From Plecoglossus altivelis (Eukaryota > Chordata > Actinopteri > Osmeriformes > Plecoglossidae), in NCBI GenBank assembly GCA_036571765.1, contig BROE01000013.1, positions 16,551,025-16,615,024 of the forward strand: DNA of 64,000 nt, given 5' to 3'. Shown here piece by piece: positions 25,945-38,381 of this stretch. Made by a program: the position numbers and the translations under genes. The first letter of the stretch is position 1. Every line of letters begins with the position of its first letter. Under the pieces are notes generated by a model, which was not told where the DNA came from, searched no databases, and worked only from the letters and a program-made list of their open reading frames with translations.

Positions 25945-27430
25945 ATTTCCGACAAGGTCCTGTAACCGGGATGAGACACGTCTAAAAGACGAAAGTCTGA
26001 CAGTTGGTTAGCTTTCCAGAGAAGTCATGCCCTGAGACTAAACAATATGACGTGGGCGTCGCAAACAGTGACGTAATTATGGGTTCCCGCTAGTGACCTC
26101 CTGTGGGGAGTCAGAGAACTGTTATTTTTGTTATAAATTCTAATATATTGCCCACAGGCCAATCACCCATTGAAATATCATTCGAAAGCAGTTGATAAAG
26201 CTGATAATCATCTGCGTACAAATGTAATTTATGCCTATTCAGAACCGGGCTTTAAAGTCTAACGCATTCACCGGGAGGTTTACATTTGAATTAGTTCACA
26301 TAGATTGCCAGTGTTTTTAAATGTTTTTGATTTTCAGTAGTTCCTTGATCTAGTGACCCAATGTCCAGCTACTTTCAGACTTTCATTGCCGTACGAATAC
26401 CCTTCCCAAGTAGCTCAGATTATGTATTTTGCCCCCAGATGCTCCCCCACCTGGAAAAGCATCCCCTTGAGGGAATGCACGCATAAACCGCTTGAATCGA
26501 CAAGTGAAAGAGTTCGTAAATAGGCATATATTTCGTGTTCGAACGTGACACTTTTGTATATCCTAATAACGTGAGAATATCTTATTATAACTCAAAAAAC
26601 ATATCGTTATAACAAGATATCACATTCTAGAATTACAGAGAAATAACAGAACAATTTGCGTTACAATTGTTTTATTACAACGATCATTCATCGGCTGCAA
26701 AATAGCCTACCATTAGTACCATTATACCATCTCATCTCGCCAAAAGACGTGTTATCCCACAAAATAAACACATTGTTAATGTTGAAGAATGCAATCGTGT
26801 GCAAAGAATCCTTGTTTTTAATCCACAGTAAAGGCTGGATAATTATTTTCTGTAATGAATCCACGGATGACACACTTATTAAAGCCAATCGATATAATAG
26901 CACAGCAATAATGGTTACCGATGACACCTTTCATATTGTGCGTGATATAAATGAATGTCGCCTAAGTGTAATAGCAAAAGGTAAAAAATATTGTTTGCGG
27001 TCATTTCAGTGCGTTCAGTCTCCGACTAGTATAGTTGAGGCAACATTGTTGACGCCAACATTGATCACACCAATTGGCAACGCTCGCTATAAAATATATA
27101 CTACAACGCCATAAACTAATATTGCGATGACCACTAAATACACGTTGTGTTGGCTGTGTGTTCTTATTGAATTGGTAACAAAACGTCAACATTATTAAAT
27201 GATTTAGATCATTTTAATATAAAGGTCACGTGTACAACATTTTATTAAAAAAATAATGTCAGGGGGTGTTTGAAGTGAAACTGTTGACTGGTCAAGACTT
27301 CTATAATGTTTATCTCAAATATATTCACTCTTTAGACTAGTTCAAGGTGCAATTTAGATTACTGATCTCTTGGGCATATACTGTACCATTGACCTCAAGT
27401 AGAAACATGTGCAGAGTTGAAAAAGCAAGT
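25945..27430. other. bola3 5' flank and bco1l 3' flank
   Basis: AT-rich intergenic DNA. A stop-free frame on the plus strand (26656-27114) lacks an early ATG and resembles nothing I know. AATAAA on the minus strand at 27246-27241 is a plausible poly(A) signal about 190 bp beyond the bco1l stop. Confidence 0.55.
27241..27246 (-). terminator. bco1l: candidate poly(A) signal of bco1l
   Basis: AATAAA on the minus strand, about 185 nt downstream of the stop codon at 27431. Confidence 0.5.
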
Positions 27431-30400
27431 CTAGTCTCTTTGGGGGATGAAATATCCGTGCATATCCATGTGGAGCTCAACATTCACATAAGCTCGAGCG
27501 ATCTCCTTGAATGATTTAGCATCAAGCACCAGGAGAAAGTCTAACTGTTCTGGGTTAGAGTTGATGACTGATACCAGGACAACACCTGAAGACAAAAAGA
27601 AGTTGATTGGCAGAGGAAAGGAAGACTCTCCAAAAACAAATTGCATAACTTCTATTGAAACTAAAATGCGGTTAGCATGCAAGGAGAGTCTAAAAAGTAA
27701 TATCCTGGATTAGATCAGATGACTAGTACATATGTTCAGTTCTAGACCTGTATTACATCCTACCATCATCTTCTGCCTCTCCATTGGGCCTGGGTATGAA
27801 CACAGGTTCTGAAGGCCAACATTTGGTCTCCTGCCATTCCACCAAGCTCTTTGTCTCAACGTCAAACTTCATGATCTACAATAACAACTGTGGTGATTAG
27901 CACATTGGATGATAATAAGAACATTGAATGTAATCACAAAGACATGGTTTACCTTTGTCGCTGTTCCAGTCGTCTCAACGCGAGTCATGTAGGTGAACCT
28001 ATGCTTCTTCCCATTGAAGTCATAGTTCAGCCTGGGAACTTCCACCCCTGTTACAACAGATTCCAGAACATTTAGAACCCCTTAAAAAGATGGACCTGTG
28101 CACTGTATGGTTGTTGACCAGTCGCCTTACCTTGAAAAACCACCTCTGGTTGGCAGAGAAGCTTGCCTTCTTTCTGTTTAACAGCGCTGGCTGTCGTATA
28201 CTTGAGTTTCACTAAATCTTCACCAACCTCAACACCCTTCATGATTGAAACCAGAGGATCAGAAGAAGACAGGGAAGTATGAAAATACTGTTGAAAGTGT
28301 TGATATACTTGCAGACATTGTTTTCTTTGTTTTTAATCTACTTTGACTACTCATCTATAGATTTCCTCTGTTTATTTTGCCTGCTCTGGGATTTGTTGTC
28401 AAACAAATGGTGCTTCAGTCATTTCAATGTAACCTTTTGTTTTTTTTGTTGTACATTTCAAGGGCAGGTCCCTGTTTATCTCCAGCATGCACATGCATTG
28501 CATTTCACAACTCGAAATATATTTGAACTTCAACCACATGATAAAAGTTAGGTAAATCATTGATAAGACAAGACATGGACAAAGACTCTCATTAATTATT
28601 TTCCCATTACACTGTACCTTGTCAGACTGTACTGGAAGCGCAAATCTTCTGTACGTTGGCAGGTTTTTTAAGGACCCAGATGATCCGGCTTTCATTTTGC
28701 TTAGATAAAACTTATCGTATAAAGTATTGTCTTCATAGGCAATGACGTCACAAACAACGTGACCATCCTCCTCAAAGGCATTCACATGGTGGTAGACCAC
28801 CATGGCACCTGTGTAGTACTTTGTTCCAACTTCTTTGCCTGTTTTCCTGTCTATCAGGTGAATCAGAGTCTGTTCAAAGTCGAAAACATAAAACAGATAT
28901 ACGTCCAGTGATGTTGCAGTTCACATGCTGTAACATTCATTTCTGAAAGATGAACATATGTATGTCTTAAGTACAGTCTGAAAACCCTTACATTTTCTTC
29001 CGGAGAGTATTTTAAGCAGCTGGCCCAGTTGATCCCTCTCATGTATGCAGTCGCCATCTTGAGTATATCCAGTTTCAATGGCTGCTCAATGAAGATGAAG
29101 TAATTGTCAGTCATGCCGAAGCTGTGGTAGTAGCTTGGGCTGAGGAGGGAACGGCATGGAACGGTGCTCAGAACCTCCACGTTCTTCAGAGCAGGTGTTG
29201 CCTTGGCAGCATCTAGCAGGGAAGATTAAATCATGTGCTTCACTGTAAGTAAGTGTGCATAAGTGCATAAGTATTTTAGCATTGCACAGTAGTTTTGAAC
29301 AGGCCAACAGTAGAGAACTACTGAACCTCAACTGCAGCCCTGTAACTGCAAATAACTTGGAAAGATTGCTCAACCATCGAGTTTGCGCATCTTGGCAAGT
29401 AACGGGTTTAATTCTCTCTTCATAGGGTCAATGTATGCTACTGTTCTTGTCTGTTGTCTTACAATTTAAGTTGAATGAGGTGTCAACAATCTCAATGTAT
29501 AGCTGACCAATCATTTTGAAGGAGGAAGCCAAAGTCCACCTCTTAATGAGACAGCGCAGGATCAGAATGTGCAATGTTTTTAGAACATACCTTTCTCACA
29601 GCTAGCTGGAACCTTGAAAATGGTGTATTTGGTTTTGCCCTTGTCAGCTATAGTTGTCCCCATGTTGTAGGTGTTTCCTTCTTTATCATAATGTGGGTGA
29701 GATGTGACCACATTCACAGCTAGGTACTTCAAGTAATCCACCTCAAGGAAAAAACACAGTAGACAAACACATAAAACAACGCATTTCCTTGATGTATTCT
29801 TTACAAAACATGTTCTTTATGAGAACACCTGGCTTGACTTACCTTGTCTTGAGTCTCTAGTGTCACAGGGTCGATCTTGCGAATGTAGTTTGTTTCAGAA
29901 GTAGCATAATAATCCTTCCCATATTTTACAAAGTTGTTTCCACAGTTGTCAGTGAAATCTGGGACAGTGTGATTGAGAAAGGTGATAGCTCTGGAAAATT
30001 AGATGAAGACACAGAATCACTGTACCTGGAAGCCATTCACAATGGGAAACTGCAGCATTGTTTTTGAGTGTGTCTTTTGGGAATATATGAACCATATATG
30101 ATCAACTACATTAACACAAGCAAACCTACCTTGAAATAAAGTTTTTGCTTGGATCTGGGTAGGCCATAGTCCCCATTTCAGAGACAACTATTCTTTTGGC
30201 TGCAATGTTGTCCTTGTATGTGTCTCCTTGTAAATATCTGCTTCGGTAAATAATTTCTCCTTTAAAAAGATAATATACCAGCAATTAGGAAAGCTGCAAA
30301 CTGTTCATTCAATCTCATGAATGTTATTCAGATATAATGTCTTCACACTCGAAATCTAAGATTGCTAATATGCTTCTAACAGGTGTATCTGGTCTCTTTC

Positions 30401-31047
30401 AGTCACATAGTTATGCAAGTTTGCCAGTATGTCTTCAATGTCAGTATTACATTTTGTGTATTTTAGGTTTTTGTCATAAGCTCGCTTTATAGAGACGAAT
30501 CCATCATACCATCTTTGAAAGTGAAGCTGTGCATCAGGGCCATGCCGTCAAACCAGTGATCATAAGAGGTTTCTCCCAGAGAAAATATCCCTGGTCCATT
30601 GCGGAGCAACGTTCCTTGTAGCCAGTTGGGGATATTACCTACAAACAATGTATTGTCTAATTAGCATTTAAATCCAAAACGGTTCACTCGTCCACATTGT
30701 TACAGGTCACCAGAACATAAAATACCGGATCAGTTGAGAAATCCCTTCGTGCTTACATGCTGTTTGTACACGACAGATATATAGTTTTAGAGTTTAGTAA
30801 AGTAACACTAGGAGACCAAAGCAACCTCATTATTTGTCAGGATATATACATAGTATGGGCAAATATATATTTCTTTTTAACCAGCATAAACTCAAAACTT
30901 AAGCCTGACCCCCTATGCCGACTGTAGGAATAATTGACTATGGTTGGTTGAGAACACAGGTTTTTAACGTAAAATTACAACACCTTTGAGATCCGTCTTC
31001 GTTGGATCTGGATGTTCCTCTTTGTTTTTTGAATAGTCGTAAGACAT
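27431..31047 (-). CDS. bco1l: beta-carotene 15,15'-oxygenase 1-like
   Basis: Eleven coding exons give 520 residues: 31047-30984, 30638-30510, 30259-30130, 29990-29843, 29741-29591, 29212-28992, 28869-28618, 28236-28131, 28047-27953, 27875-27764 and 27585-27431. It is a seven-bladed propeller carotenoid cleavage oxygenase; known members use iron and O2 to split beta-carotene into retinal in the cytosol. The four iron histidines are intact: H172 (SHPHYD), H237 (SYYHSFG), H308 (VYHHVNAFEEDG) and H512 (HMDMHGYF), the first three at the same numbers as in mammalian BCO1. NWLQGTLLRNGPG near the N-terminus is family-typical. One oddity is that the usual PDPCK motif reads PDPSKN, so the cysteine is lost. 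Exon phases match those of the adjacent bco1, so the two are tandem duplicates. The ATG lies 50 bp below a TATA box. Naming as bco1l follows the known fish paralogue and is less sure than the family. Confidence 0.92.
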
Positions 31048-31096
31048 GATGCTTTACAAAAGTACAGTCCAGAAGAAGTTTGAAAAAGCCCTAGGC

Positions 31097-31102
31097 TTTA
31101 TA
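31097..31102 (-). promoter_or_regulatory. bco1l: TATA box of bco1l
   Basis: TATAAA on the minus strand, 50 bp before the ATG. It predicts a very short leader of about 20 nt. Confidence 0.55.
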
Positions 31103-33463
31103 AGTACACACAAAACCACTCCCCTTAAGTTAAAGTAGCCTAACCTATAACAACATTTTCTTATCTTATCTGTGTCATCTCCATTGCTGTATCGCTTGTT
31201 TTTAAGGTGAAATGGCAGACGTATAGTTATCAAACTGCAAATGTGGGGCATTCATGTTGGACCACCTCTTTAAACGCTTTAAAATATATACCTCAGTGAC
31301 CGTTAGCCTCCATGCCCTAATCTCAATGCTAAGCAAGGGCTATTCGTGTAAATAAGATTGTGTTCTTTTGCATTATTTACCGTCTTTGTACCGGATGTTT
31401 ATCAACGAACATAAAATTGTAATAGTATTACCTTTGCACCGGTTAATGGTTATGTATCAGGGTCAATTAGTCACGACATTCATATGAAAACATGGTTACT
31501 GAGATTAAGTAATATCTTCCAAGAATAGGTGATAAACGTTGGATAACAACAATATTTAATTTGGCAACACCCACATCTCTAAGTTGTCGAAGATCCTTAG
31601 CTTACTTTGGACACAAAATACATGAAGGTAAGACGTTTTATTAATTGTAGAATGTTTTTAGACTTTCTCAAGTGTTTTCGGAAATCATGACCAACTCATC
31701 AAATAGCACCAACAAATGAATGTAACTGATTTACTAAATTAATGTTGCCCATCAAAGACGATTCAGCAAATAGCTTTTTGTCTCAGATTTAGACCGTTTT
31801 TTATTTATCTAAACCATTTTTTTCATAATATTTCACACGTCTAAGACGCGACGTAACTTTGCGTCTTTAAAATTTATTTTAAAACTGTTTTGAAATCAGT
31901 TTTTCACTCTTCCAAATGTTTTAGCCTATAATTTGAAAACATTTCATTTCTATTTCGAAAGTCATAGCAGCGGAACATTTGAGAGCATTTACTACTGTAA
32001 ACTGGTTGCTGACTCTCTTACCTATTCGTCGCTGACCTAAGCGCCACATTAAATCAATTTCGTTTTCGTGCATTTACGATCTACAAGCCTACCTGCCTTC
32101 AATTCAAATACAGAATTAAAAAAAATAGTCTTCAATCATTTCAAATGATGCTTTATTGGCCTATACCATAAAGGCTACATATCATGTATGGGCCAAGGCT
32201 ATATGGAGTATATGCTGTCTCCAATTTAAAAATGAATTTAAGAAATTGAGAAACCTACCAAATGAAAGGGGGCTTTATGGCTTACACACCATAAAGGGTA
32301 GATGTCATGTATAGGTTTAGGCTTATAACCTATATGAATATTGCTGCTAAGTGTCCATTTGCATCTGCTTTGGCATTCCCTCCTGTCTACCATTACCACA
32401 ACATAAAGTCATCACAGTCAAACGCGAATCAATTTACTTAACTTCTGTTGTTAGGTTTTGTAATCTAGAGGGAATGAGATGAACGAAGTCGATACAAAAA
32501 TTCACATCCACAATTTGCTCTCGTTTCAGACAAAGCCATAAACATTTATTATTGACAACGTTAAAAAAAGTGAACCCTCTTCATGTCTCGATTTGCAGAA
32601 GCATCAAGTAAACTAATCTTTCCTGAAAATGTGTTAATTACTGTACTTTAACAGTGCATATTCCATACCTGCTTCAAGACTTGGCTATTCCTGTAATACT
32701 TATCTGTGAGCAGGTATGGTATGGCTCAATTCTAATGTGGTAAGACAGCGTTCCTTTCATTATAATCAATTAAAATGTCTCTACTGTGAAAGGTATGTAC
32801 ATTACATCTGTCACTCTGTAAGAGTGTGAACATTATAATTCAGATAAGCAATATTAATATGAAAGTCATGGAATCTAAGCATTAGCCCTTAATCATTTTG
32901 CATGCACCCTAGTTCAATGGGATTTTGACCAAGAACAATTTGGCATGATTGTTTGTCAACAGATCCTGAGTCTGCCCCCTCCCTTGTGGTAAGTTTCAGC
33001 CAACTAGTCCTATTTCAAATGGTAGGCTGTTTTCTTAACGAGGCAATCTGGCATTAAGTGAATACCAGGGTAAATATGAATGTGAGGACCATGTTCACAT
33101 AAGGACATGTCAAAGGAAAAACTACTCATCGCATATTTAGAATGACACAAATGTAGTATTGAATTCTTAACCCTTTTTTCCGTTATGTATCACTATGTAT
33201 CATGATATATCACCCAATTGCTATGGTTATGTAGAATAAATAGAACAACAATAAAGAAACGCATATTATTATTATGTATACATTGACGGTATCTGGTAAA
33301 TGATGGGATTACATCTTAATTTGGGTACAGTTAGTCCAATAGTATGACTAAGAATATTATTCTTGTGAACTAGCATCAATGTTGAAGAAATCAGCAAGAC
33401 TCGCTATGTCTGAGGTTTTACTGTTGTCTGTAGTGCAATCCTGCCGCCTGCTGGTCATGTTAT
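31103..33463. other. bco1l-bco1 intergenic region
   Basis: AT-rich DNA with no exon recognised. Two diverged copies of a segment lie about 120 bp apart near 32148-32220 and 32270-32345; both contain GCTTTAT, then ACCATAAAGG, then ATGTAT. The right part must include the bco1 3' UTR. Confidence 0.55.
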
Positions 33464-36400
33464 TCAGCCCTGAGCAGGGATGAAGAGCCCATGCAGGTCT
33501 ATATGAATACTGGCATCAATGGAGGCTCGAGCTATTTCTTCAAAGGTTTTCGCGTCGAGTACAAGCATGAAGGAGGATGCCTTTGGATCGGCTGAAATGA
33601 CCGAGGACAAAATGACACCTGAAAAACAGAAAACATGAGATATTTCACATTTCCTCTCTGTTTGTGAACACACTGTATTACTAACACCATAAGGATTACA
33701 AGCGACCTCTTTACCATCATCTTCCTCCACAGCTCCGGGGGAAGCCACAAAGACAGGCTCTGAAGGGAAGCAGTTGTCTTGTGTCCAAAAAAGATGCTTC
33801 CTGGTCACAATGTCCACCTTTGCAATCTGTATAGCCATCATCACAACATATAACAGGCTACATAACAAAAACACATGAAACTAACATTTTCCAATTCATA
33901 TAGGAGAATTCCTGCTATTTTACTAAGCAGTATCCCTGAGCCTTACCATGTTTGGCTGTGGAGAAAACTCCACCCTTGAGCCGTAGAAGTAACGGTACTT
34001 CTTTCCGTTAAATTTGTAATTAATCCCCGGTAACTCCAAACCTGATTGACAGTATGTTATCAGATTAGATACCGACTGTGAAGTGACATATCATCATTTG
34101 AAACGTGCTGTTTGACATATGCCGTATATCTGACAATGATGTCCTACCTTCAAACACTGTGTCAGAACCACAGTAGATAGAGCCATCTTTCTGTGTTACT
34201 GCTGTGGCAGTTGTATCTTGTAGCGTCACCAGGTTAGTTCCCGTAGGGGTGTCCTGGAACCGAAATTCAACCAGTAATTAACAGACTCAGGTCGCTTCTA
34301 TACGATTTAGTGAACATTTGACATCATACATGTATCCAGTCACACAGTTCCAGGACAAAGCAGAGGGCTGAGGGGGTTTTCTGTACCTTGGGCACGTTCA
34401 AAGGCAGAACAAATCTCTGAACGATGGGTGGAGATAAGCTCTTGTTGTTCTCAACAAACTGGCTGGTGTCCTGTGTCATGTTCTGAATGTAAAACATCTC
34501 GTAGATGTTGTTTTCTTTGTAGATGATCATGTCAAACACCACGTGGCCGTCGTCCTCGTAGGCATTGACGTGGTGGAACACCATCAGTGCGTCGGTGTAG
34601 AACTTAGTGGAGACGATCTTGCCCGTCTTCCTGTTGACCAGGTGGATCAGCGTCTACAGCACCCGCAAAGAGACAAGTGTGTCGGTCGCGGTTGTCGTAC
34701 TTGGGAGGTTATAACCAAATAGAGTAGCACAAAGGGTCATATTTGACGAGAATGTAGAAAATGGAAGAAAAAAGGGGGAGTCCATACACTGTCTTCTTTG
34801 TCAAATTTGAGGCAGCTGCCCCAGTTGACCCCTCTAAAGTAAGCTGTTGCCAGGCGGAGAATGTCTAGCTTGAAAGGCTGCTCGATGAAGATGATGTAGT
34901 TCTCCGTCATACCAAAGCTGTGGAAGTAGCTGGGGAACAGGGTGGAGCGGAAGGGGATGGCGCACACCTGTTCCACCTTTGTCAAAGCAGGCTTCTTTTT
35001 CTTGTTATCTGGAGGGGCAGGAGCCGTGTATAGTAAAAGGACTGATCACGTCATAGCACACAAATGACACAGCTAAAGGGCTGGTGTGGGAAGGGAGGGT
35101 GGAAGCCACACCTTACAGTGGGGTAGTTAACAAAACCATTATGTTTACACCTGTTGGAGAGGACTGGGAACTGAGAAAGTTATATCACTAGAAAGTCATG
35201 TGTCTGTAAATGTTAAGATGTTTGGTGGAATTACAACATTGACTAATACTATTTACATGGTACATTTCTGTATGTAATCTGTATACCTTGTTACGGCTGG
35301 AGCCAGTCGTACTGGTATAATTGTAAAATAATAACATCTGGAATATTTAGGCTAGCACAGAGCTTCCTTAAATACACCTATATCAACATTAATTTACCAT
35401 GGGTAACTCTTATTATACATGATGTACATTTAAAGAGCTATCAGCAGAATTCAGAGTCCCAGAATACAGAATGAATGCCAGCATTACAATTATAACATTG
35501 AAAAGTCATGTTATTGGTGTCCTGTCTTAGTACCTGAAGCATTTGCTGGAACCTTGAAGATGATGTACTTGGGCCTGCCGAAACTCATGAGAGCAGTACC
35601 CATGTTGTACGTGTTGCCCTCATCGTCATAGTGAGGGTGCGCTGTGGCCAGGTTCAGCGCTATGTGGTTCCTGTAGTTGGTCTGAGGTCCAAGAATAGAA
35701 AAAGATTAACAGCTAAATCCAGTCATGTCGTACATAACACTTATCTATATGTGAGACAAATGGTGTATATTGTGTAGTGGTGCATGTATGGGGTATAACA
35801 TGCTGTAAATGGCATGCATACATAAAGGTCATTATACAATTTCATTGGATTAGTTGTCTAGATTTGAACTTACCCTTCCAACTGTTTCTAATGTCATGGG
35901 GTCAATTTGATTGATGTAGTTAACTTCTGATGAGGCATAGTAATCTTTACCATACCTAATTATGTTTATTAGGTTGTTATCTGTGAAGTCAGGGATGATG
36001 TTGCAAAGGTGGCTGAATGTTCTGACCCAGAAAGACAAGATAACAGTGTGGTATAGTAAATGTTCATCCAATGAGAAATGCAAAAATTAAAACATGAGAT
36101 ATCTGGACAAGATCAAAGACATGAAAGAAACGAGGCTGTGAGCAGTGAATACCTGGAGAATATATTTTTGCAAGGGTCTGGGTAGATCATCGTCCCAAAT
36201 TCAGAAACAATTATCCGATTGGCTCCTGTGTTTTTCTTGTAGGTTTCACTGTTTAAAAACTTACTCCTGTAATAGACCTCGCCTTCAAAACACATTGAAA
36301 CAATTTGGTCAAGTGGAGGCTCAGAAATAAAATGTATTTGTGCATTGTGTCAGTGTTATTCCTCTCTTACCATCTTTGAAGGTGAAGCTGTGAATTAAGG

Positions 36401-37224
36401 CCATGCCATCAAACCAATGTTTGTAGGCCATATCCCCCACTGTGAACTTCCCAGGTCCATTACGCAGCAAAGTCCCTTGTAGCCACTCAGGAACAGCACC
36501 TGTAAAAAAAGATCACATTGGAAATATTATATCAAATGAATAAATACTTAGTGGAAGTGATATGATAAACGCATATGTGATAAGACATCTCAGTAGAGCA
36601 ATTAGAAAGGATTATAAGATGTTCTGATCATATTTGGATCGTTGTTGTGCTCTAACGAAAGCACTTCAGTTATGTTAACATCTGTGATTTGTTGGTCAAT
36701 TATATTCTGCAGTTAATGTCTTAAGTTTTTTCGTCAACGTGTCGTTTATTTGGAATCCTGAACCCAACAGCCTGTTGGGAAAAGGTGATATTGTTGCTTT
36801 AAGAGAACTGTGATATGACGTAGACAGATATAATAACTTGTAACAACTAAGAACATTTTTTAACGCAGAAGATACTTAGTTGTTTTTTGCTTGTTTTGAT
36901 GGACAGAGCCTGTATCATAACTGTTGCCAAACGAAATAGAACCTATCAATTATCTGACGCAAAGTTACAAAGCACGCAACCACAACATAATAAATGAAAA
37001 ATTAAATATCCTTTTAAATTTTCGGTTTGTTTAGCATTGGCAGGTCAAAGAATAACATAATTATAAGCAAACTAATTCCTTTATAAGATTAACCTTGACA
37101 TTAGGGATGAAATACAAATAGTTGTACGATACTATTGTATTATATTATGGTTCCGCCTACCTTTAATTTCTGCCTTCACAGGGACAATTGTTTCAGTTCC
37201 GTCCTTTGCAAATATAGCCTGCAT
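33464..37224 (-). CDS. bco1: beta-carotene 15,15'-dioxygenase 1
   Basis: Eleven coding exons give 524 residues (human BCO1 547, which has a longer tail): 37224-37161, 36499-36371, 36282-36153, 36021-35874, 35681-35534, 35008-34788, 34653-34387, 34253-34148, 34041-33947, 33826-33715 and 33618-33464. Iron ligands H172 (AHPHYD), H236 (SYFHSFG), H307 (VFHHVNAYEDDG) and H516 (HIDLHGLF) are present, and the PDPCKNIFSR motif is complete. It is closer to mammalian BCO1 than the neighbour is (EVYYRSKFL, ANRIIVSEFGTM, WLQGTLLRNGPG). The predicted role is central cleavage of beta-carotene to two retinal in gut and eye. A Lys-rich insert (DNKKKKP) sits at the start of exon 6. It lies head-to-head with pkd1l2, the same arrangement as human PKD1L2 and BCO1 at 16q23. 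Confidence 0.95.
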
Positions 37225-38310
37225 AGTTTATTCGTCAACCTACTGTGCTGCTGTAGTAGCCAAACTGTGTTCTAAACTGTAGTTTTCTAGTTAAAGTAGT
37301 TATTTCGTTGCTTCTCCCCTGTCGTTTCCATATTCACTTGTTTTAAGGGTCAGTCTCTTGACTGTTTATTCGGAAGGTTACATAACTAAACCACATGATG
37401 TAAATCCATGTTGGGGAACAGATAGCACATACGTGCTGTCGACTCTGAGCGATTTTAGGTACATGCTATCATACGACAACGTGAGAATTGTAAAATTGTC
37501 TGATAGTTTATCGTTATCTAAATTATATTGCCTTTGCAGAACACATATTTCATTTCAATTTAAGATAACTACAAGAAACAAAATGGTGATTCCACCTCAT
37601 GTGTGCATATACAGATTCACATGCAAGTTTGTCTTCATGATACAATTGTCTTAATTGTGTTTTTCAAATGAATAATTTGAACTTAATCCCAATTACTAAG
37701 GGATTTTAGTTTCACATTGTGCCAGAGAACCCAAGCAAGTTTGAGATTCTTAATCAGTTACCGGATTTTAAAATGATGTGGACATTTTACCTATATCTAT
37801 GAAAGGTATAATTGGTTAGATAAGTTATGTTTTATAGGGTGTAACTAGACCGTCAATAATTAACCATAGCCATGTTGCAGTGGTCAGGGTCAATAGTACA
37901 GAAAGCAGAGGAATGTTTGACATTGAGAGGATATCTAGACTGGTGCTACTAATGTCTGGGAACAACCTTTTTTCTGAACTAGCAAAAAAACAATAACATC
38001 CACCTGATATTACAAAACACAAGCCCTAATTGATGTGTTTGGCCATTGCATGTCCATTATTCTGTTTGTGTTGAATTATGAATCTTATCTCTCTCAGCAG
38101 GATGTGAGGTGCTATGTGAAGTGCTGCTTCATGCAGATGGGTACCTAGAGAGCAATGGTTTGTTGACCAAGGGTGCTGAGGCCCATTCACCACAGGCTTG
38201 TGCTCTGACTGTTTATCTATCAGGGTAATGCATCTGGAGGAACCCTAACAAAGAATGGCAGACAGTCACACATCTCACTGAGGGCCATTCCAAAAGGCTG
38301 AAGGATGTCA
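37225..38310. other. bidirectional bco1-pkd1l2 intergenic region
   Basis: About 1.1 kb separates the two divergent start codons and must hold both promoters. There is no TATA box on the bco1 side. No exon was recognised. Confidence 0.6.
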
Positions 38311-38317
38311 GAGATGC

Positions 38318-38340
38318 TGACGTCAGTCCCCTTTAAATAG
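38318..38340 (+). promoter_or_regulatory. pkd1l2: CRE plus TATA-like box of pkd1l2 copy 1
   Basis: A perfect palindromic CRE, TGACGTCA, lies at 38318-38325, about six bases before a TATA-like TTTAAATAG at 38332-38340. The start codon follows at 38382. The same TATA-like box lies before copy 2, without the CRE. Confidence 0.5.
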
Positions 38341-38381
38341 AGCGCATCACCAGGTCGCCCACAGTCCAGGTGACAGGCAAG

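Noticed and set aside
38370..38381. Upstream extension of the pkd1l2 start by four codons
   Set aside because: It would start at GTG. The ATG at 38382 begins directly with a signal peptide, and the same holds for copy 2 at 52562.
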